Shown: positions 34,260 through 47,526, counted from the stretch's first letter. The stretch: DNA of 64,000 bases from Xestospongia muta (GCA_963693285.1 OY848917.1:4268618-4332617); one strand, 5' to 3'. Notes: generated by a model not told the origin, from the letters alone. A program made the numbers and translations.

Positions 34260-35880
34260 CCCGACTCTAAGGATTCAAGGCTAATATTGATATAAGTTTG
34301 GTTAATATTAATGTAGATAACAATCACCACGATACTTCACAAACAAATTATGATGACAATGCAGCTTTACAAGTAATATATGATGATGGAAAGAAGAAAG
34401 TTCATGTAAAAAATGTTATCATTATTAACAATGATGTGACTGGTCTTAAGAATCAAGGTGTTATGTCAATTTAGAAAAATTGTCAAATTTCATAGCCAGG
34501 AACAAATTGCCAAGGAATGGTGGTGGTATGTATATTGATGATGTTACTTTAACTTCTAGCACAATGAGTAATTTTATAAATATTATTGCTGAACTAAGGG
34601 CAGAGCAATATTTTCTAGTGCTGAGTTGCTAAAGTAGAGTACACTGTAAGAGAAAATCAGTTATTTTATCTTGCGAATTACTCACTGTACGATTTTTTGT
34701 TTTGTAACTGTACAATGTAATACAGTGAATAATTCACATGAATTTTGAATTCCATACTAATTCATCCATGTAAACCACAAATTGGTTGTTAATATAAATG
34801 GTTAACTCTTACAGTGTACTCTATCTTAGCAACTCAGCCCTAGAAAATAATGCTCTGCCCTTAGTTGAGCATATTATTTATAAAATTACCATTGTGCTAG
34901 AAGTTAAAGTAACGTCATTATCCATGTAAACTACCAATTTGTTGTTAAAAATAGCATTAGTTTTTATATACAGTGTACAATGAATATTAATATAATTATA
35001 TTGAAATGATGGATTATACTTTACTGTATTTAATTACAAATTTCAATAGTAATCAAGCAGTCGTTGCTAGAAATGACATTTAGAGTCAATGTTATTTTCA
35101 ATATTTAAATTCTGGACCTAACTTTTGCATGTGATCATTTGTCACATTGGTGACCCTCAATATTGAATATAACAAAAGTTGTCTACCTGTTACATAAATA
35201 CTGCCATCTATGTCCTTATTGGAGTTTGCACCTGTAACAATAATCAAATTGATTGTACCAGAAAACAGCTTCATAATTACAGACGTTTATCCTGTTGAAA
35301 TAATTACTTTAACATTGGTGACTTTTGGAGTGTGTGGAGTATATATACTTGTAACAGATATCGATAGTACTGGTGTTACTGTTATACTTGGAGAGGCTAG
35401 TCGAGAATCTGAAGGATTTCATAACAATTCACCTATCGACTAAAGAAACTTTGACATCAAACTGGTTGATCAGTTATTATTGATGGATTAGTGATAACTA
35501 TAAATATCAGATTCTTATCATATCCATTGATAGAATTATAAAACTTAATCTGAGAGTGCACATGTAATGAATGATATTCTCGGTTCAATCACAATGCAAC
35601 GTGTCTTGGTTGCCATATCCAATTAAATAAAGATATGAAACAAATGACTATCAATTGTTCAAGAACTTGACTGTATTATAGCTTTCACCAACCGACCTTT
35701 GATTATTGTGACCAAATGCTTTTGTGTCTCAGTCTTAAAAATCTGGTATTCAATGCATGAACAACAGGTCAGGCATTCTCTGTGGACAATGTCAATCAGG
35801 AAAAAAACTTAATTTTAGGTTCTAATAAATATGCTTTATGCAGAACACTTACTTATTGTTATTTGTGCCACTTTTATGAG
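34260..35880 (+). pseudogene. Second remnant of the beta-helix family, opposite strand
   Basis: On the plus strand, pieces appear in protein order: VKNVIIINNDVTGLKNQG (about 34405-34465), GGGMYIDDVTLTSS (about 34520-34560), then after noncoding or repeat DNA a Cys-rich end with FDYCDQ (about 35700) and NNRSGILCGQCQSG (about 35757-35800). GGGMYIDD and NRSGILCGQC are hallmarks I recall for this family. The frame is broken repeatedly, and the membrane-helix part after the LCGQC motif is not clear. A plus-strand frame at 35210-35443 may be part of it. Confidence 0.5.
34541..34916. repeat. Inverted repeat with about 112-bp arms
   Basis: The left arm 34541-34652 and right arm 34806-34916 are reverse complements with few differences (AGCAACTCAGC; GAGTACACTGTAAGAG; CTTCTAGCACAATG). 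They are separated by a loop of about 153 bp. The outer part of both arms lies in beta-helix coding remnants (VTLTSSTM on either strand). A direct repeat of about 32 bp (ATCCATGTAAAC...) at 34764-34795 and 34919-34952 overlaps the right side. Confidence 0.7.
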
Positions 35881-36650
35881 TTGGGATATTTTTAGCTTTC
35901 TTATAATATGAATAAACTCCTATATGCTGTGATCAATTAAGACCAACAGATATTGAGTGACGATTGGGCTGTTGACTTTACAATTATAATATGGTGGAGA
36001 AAATATCAAACTGTTGTCAATGCAACATAATTGACTCCTGACTGTAGATATGCTGTAAAGCATTGATTCAATGACTGAGGTACATTTGTTACTGTATCGG
36101 AGTCTGGTATAGTGACAAAGCATGAAGTCATACAGACCCTTATTATTTTTAATAATAAGATAAATTCTTCATTATTATAAGGTCTAGTTCACTTTCCAAT
36201 TAAAAGGTCTTCAGGTTTTATTTGGTAGGCGATCCAGTAGAGCATATATGATATATTTCGATAAAATAATATCTCATCATCACACTTTAAAAATTTACCA
36301 ATCTAGACAAAAAGATAAAATGGCTACCCTTGGAAGATTGTAAAAAGACATTTACTGAAAAATCTTAAGTATTACTGTGGATTAAATTTCATTCAGTTGT
36401 TTTTATGGGCATTACAGTTGCAACTTATGAGAATAGACTACATCTTACTTTAGTTGTTTTAACAATGGGCAAACTATACACATAATAATTTATAAAGTTG
36501 TAATAACTACAAAGAGGTAATGACTTCTTTTAATGAACACTTTTTGAATACATAATTGTAATATTATTCAAGACAGTACATCTCAGGGTTCAGCAAAAAA
36601 TGCATGGGAATATTACTAAGTTTTTCTTGTGTTAAAATAAAGGGTAATGT

Positions 36651-37036
36651 TTAAACAGCTTCACTCTTCAATGAAGTATCATCTTCAATGTCATTGATAT
36701 CCATAGTTATCTTGTTATGAGTATCATCTTCTTCTTGAATGGACTCATCACTACATGACAGAGAATTATTAAATCCATTTTGAAATAATGTTTCCTCCTG
36801 CTGCTCATTGACTCTTTGAAGGTCTGGTGTGTTTCTCAATGATTCTATGCTGTTCTTTTCACTATTTATTGAAGGATATCGACTTCGTTTCTCCACATAA
36901 TATTTGAGAGTGTCCATGTGAACAACTATATAAGTGGTAGATGCATAAACAAGATTATTTTTAGTAATAACTGTTACTGACCTCCATTAGAAAATGATCC
37001 ATTTTTAAAAGTTGATTGTGTTTTACCTGATGTTGA
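36651..37036 (-). other. Gene C: cytoplasmic tail (exons 28-29)
   Basis: The tail is Ser/Thr- and Glu/Asp-rich ([29 protein letters not shown]) and ends at the TAA at 36651-36653. No domain is recognised. Confidence 0.7.
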
Positions 37037-40000
37037 CTGTAATAAAACAATGAGTCACATCAAACAAAAATAACTTTAACAATTAAATTTACCAGATCAT
37101 ATGTCTTAGTTTGATTGTCGAAACAGAAGGATGTTAATTTAGACCACACCTTCTCACTTCGTACCACATGAAGAAAAAAAACAGCAGCACCCTACAAGAT
37201 CAAAACATTATAAGATAATGTTATTCCTAGTGACAGAACTAGAAATAGAGCTAAGTCTACAGGAATGATCAGTAGTTATAATGGATGTTAGCCCTACTTA
37301 ATGTGACTCCTGTCCAGATACTGGATCATTGTGCTCTCATTGTGCATGTTAATCAATAATTACATACCTGTAGGCTATTTAGGATAGTAAAAATCCAGGC
37401 AAAGAATTGTGTGTTTTCATTGACAGCTAACAGACCACACAACCAAGTGAGACCAAGCAATGGAAGAAGTATAACAGCTCCTTTCAACAGACCACTAAAT
37501 AAACAGTAAAAATAAATTTTGTCAAGTTATATGAAGCTTACATGACTAAATGTCTGTTCTTTTTCCGTTTCAATTGTCTAGAATTTTGCTTACTCTTTGA
37601 TCTCCATAAATTGCAAAGAACCAAAATATAAAAGACAGTATTAATCTGTGTGTATTAACAAATTAAAATCGTTCGAGAGATTTTTACTCACAATAATTAT
37701 AATAATCATAGGAGCTACAAATGCCCAGATAACACCACTGTTGAGAGAGAGCCAACAGCTAAATAGGAAGACAAAACAAACACGATAATACCTGCATGCA
37801 ATAAACAGTGTTGCTAATGACAGTATCTACTGTATCATGACAACGCTCATAAATAATTGTCATGTATTGTTAGGAGAATTAAATGAGGCTTATGTGAGAG
37901 ATTAGTCAATTTTAAGTTTAATTTACTACAAAAGGTTTCCTTTTTCATCCTTTACACCATAGTTGTCATAACCAGAAATGAGACCAATAAAGACAGGAAG
38001 TAGAGGAGTGACTACAATAAAAGAAACCAATATTTGATGGTAGTTATTTTGAGAGCAAAGTTACATTACATACACACACACACACACACATACATATATA
38101 TGAAATATCATAAAATTGTTGGCATTTGTATAGTACTTACCCCATCCTAATAGTAAAAAGAACCACCATCTCTTGGCCATTGTTGAGAATACCACTACTA
38201 ACATTAGATATAACATTACACCTTCACATAACATCCAACAAAATGAAGCGAGAAAAAAGTAGTGAAGAAGTGCAGCCACAAATGTGCAGCCAATCTTATA
38301 AAAGAGAAAAAATAGTCTATTTTAAATTTCACACAATAATTGTCTTCGTATACCTTTTCTCTGCTTGCTAGATCTACTCCAATAGAAAAAACACAATATC
38401 CACAGAACAGGGCAAAAGCCAAATTAAGGTGAATGAAATAATGAGTAGTTTTGAAAAGGTGCTTGCTAAAATAAAAATGTGCAATTGAATACAAAATAAC
38501 TCAATTTTATAATAAACTAAAGAGAAAAGTTAATGTTATCTTCAATACAATCTTTTAATTTCTTTAGAAAACAATGTTAAATTTTTACGGGACAAACTTA
38601 CCAATGAGCACAGAAGAAAATAATTGTTAGAAGGAGACATGCCACTGAGACTCCACAACCAATGTAAGAAATGACATTCAAGGCTTCCAAATTAGTAGGA
38701 GAAATAGTCTGCACATAAAAACATTGCATGATAAATAGTCCACTTCACCAATATACAAGCCTTTTAATAGTGGCTGTTTATCAGTTTTTACATGTCAGTT
38801 TATATACTAACTGAAGTAAAGCTGGTGATTATCTTTATATCAAAATGATGTTAACTGAAGGTAAAAACTGGTACTAGTACTTTTGTTGAAGGATTGCTAT
38901 AATACATGTTTGACCTCAGTATATAGCTTTTAGTAATTTCTTGTTATTCATAATAATATTATTACTACAGCACTAGAATGGGCAATTCTCTTTTGTTTAA
39001 TTCCTTCATTTTCATAAACACGATGTTACAGACTATAAGTAATCATTTTGTATCTATTTCTAATGGTCCCTTATCTTTATATGTGGTCTTACATTTACTC
39101 CTCCTGCTACATCCACTAACACGGCAAAAGCAGTCAAATGATAAGTATGACAATTAACAAATGTTTGTCCTTCACTGTTTCTAAAGTAATGAGCTGTAGA
39201 TACTCCATCAGTAGACCAAGTCTCTTCTCTATTATCAGAAGAGATGTCAATATGAATGACAATAGATACTCACTCTACATTCCAGTAAACACATTGATAT
39301 TGATATTCTGTATGATTTATCTAAAGAAAACATTTAACAGGTTATTAATGGCATGTACAAGTTTTGACAGTTATATATGGTAAACTATCATTCTATGAGA
39401 ATAAAAAAGTATTGTACCTCATCAACTGGAAAGGTAATGTTCACAGGATGTTTAAAATAGATGGTAGTGTTTGACACTTGACCAGACCAAACTGAAGACA
39501 CTGGATATGATGAATCATTAAAACTAAAGAAGTACAAATCCAATAATTATACTTGTCTTTGAATAAGAAGGAGATTTGTAGCAAACAATTCAATTACCTG
39601 TTGTTTGTGATGAGAAAGTTCTCTATGTTTTGAAACTGAATGCTTACAACAGGAATGATTTCATTATCTAAACAAACAGCAATATTATATTATGTACATT
39701 AAATGAGATTGCATGTTATGCCACATGCTTTATAATCAACGTCTGGTTTATGCATTTGTATTTATAAATAACCTTGTGCTCCTAATTCTGTCAATACTTC
39801 TTTAGGAATAATGACATAAGATGATCCATTAGAAGACATGTTATTTATATTTCCAAATGTCAAAGAAGAATTCTGTGATATTCTGTATTGCAATGATCTG
39901 ATGTCTGTAATTAGTGTAGTCAAAGATGCTTACAAAATGTTAAACACTCACTTATATTACTTGCTTTCATTTCAAGATCTTCTTTTATGTAGGCATAGTA

Positions 40001-43000
40001 CAGTCCATATCTTTCAATGGTTTCTAGTAACGTAGTACTTCCATAACTGCTATCCTATAGTAACATTTAAACTATGACAGTATCACTATATTATAATGTA
40101 CATTCAATAATGGTTTAGTCTAATTAATTTGTCTTAACATTTGATAGATTTAAATGTTTTGTAGACTTACAAGAGTGACGAAATATTTAACATAATTAAT
40201 AATGACTATGGATAACAATTATTTTTACTGAATATAATCTTACCTCTTGAAGAGCTTGCCAACCATAATGGTTATCATTGGACAACATGCTATCAAATAC
40301 ATCTAAAATGTACTAAATTAGAGCAATGTTAATATCAATGAAGTTGGAGTAGAATGTGTTACCAGGGAGTTCACTATATCTGACAAAGTAGTATTGTTGC
40401 TGTATTTCAAAGTGTCAAAGAGAAGGTTGATTGTGCCACTCAAAATAACGTTTATGCTTTTTAATGTCCTAGGTAAATGGGACACTTGTCCCTGAGATGA
40501 ATCATTTAGTGTTGATCGAATATCATTGATAACATCTCTGACATCAGTTAGTTGTGTTTCAATAGAATTTCTAGATGTAAAGGCAGAAGACACCTGTAAT
40601 AAATGTAATTATAAGATCAAATTATATCATTCTAGCATACCCTGTCTAAGAAACTTTGATATTCTTTTGAAAGACAGTCAGAGACATCAGGAGAACTCCA
40701 TCCTAATATGGAACAATACCTTGTTGCCTTACCTACATTAAAAAAGCCATCTGATTGAAAGACACAATGGAGAGATGTTCATACCAATGGTGTCTCCATA
40801 TCCAGGACAGGGCTGCTCATCTGTTTCTCCAAAAGGTGTATTAGCCCATGTTATCCACCATTGTGGATCGGTACCAAAGGGACATCCAAAATAGTCTGTT
40901 GTAAATAAAATTATGTTAAATTTTGTCAAAATGTTGTAAGATAGCATTTTCATAAATTTGTTGATTAATTTATTTAACAAACCTGGAAGTATTGCACAAA
41001 GAGATGAATCTTGTGTAGGGTTATAAATGGAAACACAGTTATCCTGGATGAGTAAACTTTGAAATAATACATTTGATTACAGATATACAATCTTAACCTT
41101 TATACAGTATGTTTCTGTACTATTTTCAGTACATGAGTCCAATGGTACATCAGGATATAAATCTCCATCACTGTCCAGTGTACATAAAATACCATCACCA
41201 ACATAAAATGAAGTACACTAGCAAAATAAAAAGAAACATTTGAGTTAGATGACTTTTAACTCTCTCTGTATTTATTCCACTAGATCAGTAATATTCTTAT
41301 TTGTGATGTTCCTAATATTAACTGACTTGACAAATTCCATCATTACAGTCACATGGTTCGGAATAACTTCCTACACATACATTAATGATAAGACTGTCCT
41401 CGTATAATGACTGGCAGTAACAGGAATCTATCAAGAAATTCCAAACAAAATTATATAGTAGTGCTAATAAAATTTCACTTACTTGTTACTGTGAATACAT
41501 ATAACCCATTACTCGATGAGACAGTAGTTAAACCAGCAAATTCATCTATGGATTGCAATTCTGACATTGCTGCTGATATTTTCTCTTCATTGGAGTAATT
41601 AAATGCATGCAAGGTGGCTGAAATGTCTATCCAGGTATAACCCAAAATTGGAAAACCCGATGAAACAATCATATCTGAATGTTTGAGACTATGATTATGT
41701 AGAAAAACCTTAGTCTAAAAGGAAAACAAACTATAAGAACAATGTCTTTTATGTGCATTATTGATTTATTTACATAGTTACAATCTACAGTGAACCCCTG
41801 TATACCACAGACTAATAAGGACTGATTCATAATGTGGTTTATTAAAAGTTTACAAACAAGATTACATGCCTCAATGCTCTATATCTGCTATTGAAAGAAA
41901 ATACAGATCACATACTTGGTTTTGAATGTTTGGTAAACTGCTTTCTATTGTATTTTGGTCAATTCCAGTAAACACTAGCCACATGTAGATGAAGTCATTG
42001 GCAACATTCACACGACAATCACTGTAGTTTATAGGACCCCATTTACCATTACTATCACAGAATCGAGTTGCAGTGCCTCTGTAAAAGTCATCACTGAGAT
42101 GTCGACATCTTTTAGTGACTGTTCTTGATGAAGATTTGCTAGTCCAAATAGTTCCACCTGTAATCTCTGTTGGACATCCATCTACAGAAATATGAAATAA
42201 AATGTATTATTATAATTGTTAGGATATACATAAATTATATTGGATTGTAAATGTTACATATAACTTGCAAAATTGTTATTGATTAAAAGAAATGCATACA
42301 CACAATTTCTATACAATTTGTATTATACAATTAAATTATTCTCTGGTTCTACAAAATTAATTAAAGTGCAGTATGCTAAAAACTATGTAACAATGACTTT
42401 ATTCATATACATAACAATAACACATACGTTGTATGATCAAAACATACCTGACACTTTATCAGTTATTACTATAGTTACTAATTTCTTGTTTAGTAAGCTG
42501 TTTTCTCCAGGGTTTGGTAATCCACATACAAACACAGTGTTATTTTCAGGAGCCGACAGAACACTAACTGTGTGATTGAGATTGTTTGGTTGGAAGGTAT
42601 ATGATGGATAAGCTGTCCATAATGGTGTACCATCTTGAAGTGTCCAGATTATAATAGCTTGTTGATCACTAGGTGTACAAGTAATGTTGATCATCCCCTT
42701 CATAAAATCTTTTTTGCTGGCAGTAATAGTTGTTGAAGAAATCTCCACTGTAGGAACTAGAGACAACATTTGGAATTACTACTTTAAATCATACAAAAAT
42801 ATTAGATAGTTTTTTCTCTTTGGTATCTATGATTTCATGTCTTATATATACAAATAGAAGTGATTACATAGGTCTTACTTGTGACTGTCAAGTTAAAGTC
42901 ACTGATACACATAAAATCTGATAAGCTGCCAGCAGATCGTTTATTGTCCTCATCGTTATCATCGTACTGATAACAAAATTTGTATATACCATTGTCACTA

Positions 43001-45113
43001 ACTCCTACAGAACGTTTGAATATGACAAAAGTCCATCCATCACTGGTATTTGTAGTAAGTGACTTTGAAGCATTAGTGAGAGATCTGAAAAGAACACTTT
43101 CAAAGTTAATGGTCTGAACAGTAAGGAGAATGGCTGTAACATTGATGGAATTTCCAACAGGTACCTCCAAGTAGTTACCATCAGGATAAAAGATAATAGG
43201 TAACTCTATAGTGAAAATAGTTGTTATAAACTTGCAAATTTGATAAGACAATAAAATAATATATATAATATAATAGTGAATATATATAATACAATGTAGC
43301 ATAATAGTAAAACTCACTCCAATAAAAGTCTTTTAATTTAAAAATCACTAATAGTTTGTAGATATATTATTTGTATAGATCAAGAATGACAATAATAACA
43401 TTTAACTTTACTCGTCATGAGATTGAATATCAATATGCATGGTGCATGACAGGATGAAGATATCAAGTACATGTAACACAATCATTCATTTGCACATCAT
43501 GAATATAATTAGATGAAATAAACAGAATATAACATATCCAATGTCAGTCATGAGGATACCAACTATATATTGTGAGTATCATTATGATTATAGTTTGTTT
43601 TCAACTAGTATTTTAAGGCATACGTCATCAGTTTGTAATGATTATCTCAATTGATGTCCTTGTGATGCTAAGTGTGAAAATTATTAGTGAAACTTTTCAA
43701 TATGAGCATTTACAATTTAATCAAAGGCAATGAACAAATCTTGTTGAAGATCAATGTATATTACTATTACTAACATAATATATATGTACGCATGAATTAG
43801 ATCAAACAGGAAAGAAGAGAGTATATTTAGTTATAAATTCTTTCAAAGAATATAAAAGATTCTTTCTATTGTTATGTTTCTATTTTATGTTAATGTTTAT
43901 TCTGCACTCTCCTTAATGGAGCTGCAATCATTCTCTTTAATATGAGCTGCAATCATGCAGTAATTGATGTAAATATAACTTCATTGCATTGTAAAATTAA
44001 ATTGCTAGCAATTAAAAATTGACTTTTCAAAATAAAGTTTGCTTTGTCACTTTTGTGAATTAACATTATAAAGTTATGAAATAAATCTTGTTTTTTTTTA
44101 AAAAAATACATATCACATTCACAACACATCATCTGACCATCATTTGAGATCTGTGCAACTACGTTATCAATTACAAATTATTAAGTATAAAATGTCTTAC
44201 CTTCTGATATTACAACGTAGGCTGTACTGGTATATCCTGTTTCAGATGTGCAGGTATACACACCTGAATAATCAGATGTCAATCCCCCAGAGAAGCTAGC
44301 CACAACAGCTGTATTATTTACTGTATACACCGGTATCGGTAACATGATGTCACTTGTGAAAGGATATACTCTTAATGTTGGATATGGTCCTTGTGGAAAT
44401 GCAGTACAGGTAACATTAAGTGGTTCTTCAGAATTAGCGACAATAAACAGATTATTCACTTTAAATCCTTTGGTTAATGATATATACGTACCTTTAAAAT
44501 GAATTATGAAAGATGCATATTAATTCAAACATCTTTAAAATTTTATAAAACACAAAACACTGCTATCACTACTACAAATAACATATAAGCTTTATGTTTG
44601 AATTGTTCTTATTTATTATGTAGAAATATATATATATATATAATATAATATATAAATATCACATGTGACCATCAAAAAATTGTTCTACTCACTTTGTCCC
44701 CATATTGTGCTGACAGCAACAGAACAATTGTTGTTTTTGTTAGCACTAATACCCAACACTAAAGTCACATTACCCAGTAGATTTTCTCCATTACAAGACA
44801 CTAAAGCTACTATAGTTCCAAAACTCTTCTGTTGACTGAATGCACACACTGTTCCTGCATTGAATGAATCAGGTCCACAATAATCATCAGGGGACAGAAA
44901 CAAACTGATATTTTCAATTGTTTCACAACATTTGGTGTTTCTTTTCAATGAAAGAGCAAATTCTTCTCCATCGTAGATTATTGAAGGATGTGTTATTTGA
45001 ACGTTTGAACATTGCGAACTAAACTTTTCTACGTGTGTTGAGTTACATTCAATTGTTACTGAGACAGATATAGACGCTAACAAGTAGCACAACAACAGAA
45101 AATAGGTCTGCAT
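36651..45113 (-). CDS. Gene C: adhesion G protein-coupled receptor, shorter paralogue of A and B
   Basis: Complete, 29 exons: 45113-44693, 44491-44201, 43205-42879, 42756-42448, 42181-41916, 41714-41483, 41427-41327, 41217-41098, 41043-40983, 40895-40785, 40732-40641, 40593-40363, 40312-40244, 40054-39961, 39904-39773, 39667-39598, 39523-39418, 39320-39274, 39228-39099, 38708-38602, 38465-38354, 38294-38141, 38011-37930, 37758-37692, 37645-37594, 37480-37368, 37191-37093, 37036-36982, 36925-36651. The phases join throughout and give 1,441 residues. The ATG at 45113 begins a signal peptide ([19 protein letters not shown]). The protein has an unrecognised Cys-containing N-domain, Ig / Cys-poor sandwich / Ig, HRM, spacer, Cys-rich and TSP3-like part, second HRM, GAIN/GPS, seven helices and an acidic tail. 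It is read toward gene A and away from gene B. The exon 26 acceptor was chosen by phase. The ligand is unknown. Confidence 0.85.
37093..38708 (-). other. Gene C: seven-transmembrane domain (exons 20-27)
   Basis: TM1 [23 protein letters not shown]2 [19 protein letters not shown]3 [19 protein letters not shown]4 [12 protein letters not shown]5 [17 protein letters not shown]6 [20 protein letters not shown]7 [18 protein letters not shown]. The third intracellular loop ([10 protein letters not shown]) is much shorter than that of gene A, which has about 20 more residues. There is no intron at the TM7/tail border, unlike gene A. Confidence 0.85.
38066..38100. repeat. (CA)n / TATATA microsatellite in gene C intron 22
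   Basis: CACACA run followed by an ATACATATATATG stretch. Confidence 0.75.
39099..40593 (-). other. Gene C: GAIN domain and GPS (exons 12-19)
   Basis: The helical region is in exons 12-14 and the beta region in 15-19. The GPS reads QCVYWNV, then EETWSTDGV, then [18 protein letters not shown], with the HL/T cleavage triad. As in A and B, the second and fourth GPS cysteines are missing. Two very short introns lie here: 50 bp (40362-40313) and 45 bp (39273-39229). Confidence 0.8.
40641..42181 (-). other. Gene C: HRM, spacer, Cys-rich/TSP3-like segment, second HRM (exons 5-11)
   Basis: Exon 5: [12 protein letters not shown]...RCRHL...[11 protein letters not shown]...DC is an HRM. Exon 6 is a spacer. 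Exon 7 is Cys-rich (CYCQSL...CDCNDGIC). Exon 8 has [10 protein letters not shown] and exon 9 [11 protein letters not shown], the two halves of a thrombospondin type-3-like repeat. Exons 10-11 ([14 protein letters not shown]...PCPGYG...[11 protein letters not shown]...DC) form the second HRM. Confidence 0.7.
42448..45113 (-). other. Gene C: signal peptide, N-domain and one Ig / sandwich / Ig unit (exons 1-4)
   Basis: Exon 1 encodes a domain with at least eight Cys (KCCETI, DDYCGPD) that I do not recognise. Exon 2 is an Ig domain (LNVTCTAF...SGVYTCTS). Exon 3 ends in DFNLTVTS like the Cys-poor domains of A and B. Exon 4 is an Ig domain (INITCTP...TVFVCGL). All internal boundaries are phase 1. 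Confidence 0.65.
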
Positions 45114-46714
45114 CTTACGCAACTGCGCTCATGAGGCGCTAATCGGGTTATTTATATTGCTGGAGCATTATATAAATGGGTGGGGCCATAACTACGATTT
45201 GCAATTGCAATGGCCAAGGGACTGTGACTAACTGATGTGCATGTAGGTCCAGGAGAAGCCGACAAACTTTTATCAATCGTCGCCCTATACTATATATACT
45301 TTCATTTTAATATTTGGATGACCTTATTTCAACCTAAAATTTGGTTGAAATTCACCTTGAAAGTGTTATTTTAACATTAATTTCAGAAGTCAAACTTCAG
45401 CTTTAGACTGTTATTTAAACTAAATTTTCGGTTGAAACTTAAACGTTTGACTAATTAGTTTATCATAACTGAAACATCGGTGAAAATTGTATATAAAAAG
45501 ACTTTTGTTAGCTGAAGCAAATCAACCTCTGGATCAATCAATGGTATCAAATAGAATGAAGATTGGGTCAGGATCAGGGTGAGGGATCCCTGTCAGATCT
45601 AAAAGATAGTTGATGGACATTTTGAGTATAATTGGGGTATTATTTAATAGACGATTTAAAACGAAGTCAGAAGATGGATCAAAATAGGAATAGGTATCAA
45701 GACAAAGACGTTTACCATACCATACTTTACTGCAGTTTATTTGTATATAGTTATATAAGTGACAAGACATGTCAGTGGTTCATGAAATCTGGAGCAGTGC
45801 CAATGGATGGATTAGCATTGATGATCACTCTGTTCCAAGTTCCAATTTTAAACATCTTAATTTGAGACTATCTCAAACCATTACTTAAATCTGGACATAT
45901 TCAAATGCTATATGTAGCATGTCTGATCATGTGGCATGAGGCTTTATGTGTGAGCAATTTCTTAGTCCATGTTTTAGTAACAAATATATTATTTCATATT
46001 TAAAAATGTTAACAAAGACAATCTCTGTTCACCTGTTATGTTTAATATCCACTTGATATAACTGTTAAAATTGTAACATGTTTCAGAAGTTACATTACAG
46101 GTTTTCCAGAAACACATTAATTAATCCCATTAATGGTTTAATAAATGTTGATTAACAAGAGCAACATTTTAATACCAACAAACAATAAACCAGCTAATAA
46201 AAATATAATCATACAATGACCATTTTCAACTATTGACTTATCTAAGCCAGACAATAATGGCAAACAACATCTCAGAATGATCACATGCTTAAATAACTGC
46301 TCACATGTGCCCACTGTCGACTGTCCATAATGCAACACTAGATCTTGTCCTTACTTCTTAGTTTGAAAAGAGACATAGCTAATCACATCTTACTCCATTT
46401 TCATCATTTATTGCAAATTGACAACTGTGAGTAGCCTGTGAGTACCCACCATTAAATACATATGTAGTAGTTTTCTTACCATATATAGTATTAGGTAGTA
46501 AATAAACTTTAGCATTTCATATTGGAGTTATCCTGTTTTAAGTATATAGTTATGCAGATGAACTCACCAATTGTATTGTACTTTTACAGAGAGCCAAAGA
46601 CATTGATGGGTCGTCCTGATAGAGAAGTTGTAGCATGTGTAAAAAGCAATTGTCAGAGAAGGAAACGCTCATATTCATCAAATATCCATGATCAAGCTAC
46701 TTCCATTTTCCATT
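45114..46714. other. Divergent intergenic region between genes C and B
   Basis: It should hold the promoters of gene C (minus) and gene B (plus). I see no gene. A minus-strand frame at 46138-46338 has a hydrophobic end (CMIIFLLAGLLFVGIKMLLLL) but no family similarity that I can name. Confidence 0.5.
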
Positions 46715-46733
46715 ATTCATAACCGGAAGTTGT
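46715..46733 (+). promoter_or_regulatory. Conserved upstream element of gene B (ETS-like)
   Basis: ATTCATAACCGGAAGTTGT, about 110-130 bp before the ATG at 46844, differs by one base from the element upstream of gene A. CCGGAAGT is a full ETS consensus. A CGTTCTAG|AATTC sequence just before the ATG (also in A) could be the acceptor of a 5' UTR intron. Confidence 0.45.
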
Positions 46734-46843
46734 GCTCAGTAAATAGATGCATTGTATACTCAATACACGTGGTCTATAAGTTGCTTGTTGAAATGAGCCC
46801 TGTGATCATTTTCTCTCTCTCTCGTTCTAGAATTCACATTAAG

Positions 46844-47526
46844 ATGATTATGATGCCGGCTGTTAGAGTATTCATCATTATTTTACTCTTATTGTGTACC
46901 ATTTCATTTGGTAGCTCACAAGACTGTCCTCCATTGACAGAAGGAAATGCTGAGAAATTACTGCGTCATATTCTTAAAGGGGCTAATCCATCTTTCAACA
47001 ACTTCACTCCAGTCTGTCTGTCTGTTTCATCTTCTATCAATAGATACCGACATGCTGCAGTAGCTGTTAGCTACAACATTACATCTCCTTCAGTGTTTTC
47101 ATATTTAACTGGTCTATTATCAACTAGCTGTTCAAAAGGAAACTGGTTTCCCAAAAGTTTTTTTGGTGCACTTATTAACAATACTGAAGTTTTCAATCTA
47201 CCTCTTCTACAGAATTGTAGCAGTTGTAATGTGACGTTAGGTCCAACATTACAATGTGTTCGTAAGTTACTACTGCAATGAATGATGTATACAGATAGAA
47301 ACGTAGTATATATAATTGTATACCAACTTTATTAACTTCTAGTGTTAGGGTTAAAACTAAGAATTATTACTTCCCTTTCTAGCATGCAGTAGTGCTTGTC
47401 TCAGTTTACAAGGTTCTGGTCGTTGCTTTGGTACTGGACCACAGGACTGTTGTCCATTCTACTTAAATGGAAATTGCAGTACATCCTGTCCTCTTGGCCA
47501 TAGTGTAAATGAGACATTTATCTGTG
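46844..47526 (+). other. Gene B: signal peptide, N-terminal domain, furin-like module (exons 1-2)
   Basis: Same plan as gene A exons 1-2. The Cys-rich exon reads CSSACLSLQGSGRCFG and TGPQDCCPFYLNGNC, resembling furin-like repeats. Confidence 0.65.

Noticed and set aside
37021..37036. A 10-bp microexon in the gene C tail (donor GTAAAA after TCAACATCAG)
   Set aside because: The frame stays open through this site to a good GTCAGT donor at 36982, giving a normal 55-bp exon in phase with the last exon.
46138..46338. Minus-strand frame with a hydrophobic tail between genes C and B
   Set aside because: It could be a membrane protein fragment, but no family pattern was recognised and no flanking exons were found.
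46688..46843. In-frame upstream ATG extending gene B by 52 residues
   Set aside because: The extension has no counterpart in gene A, overlaps the conserved upstream element, and would place a Lys/Arg-rich stretch before the signal peptide.
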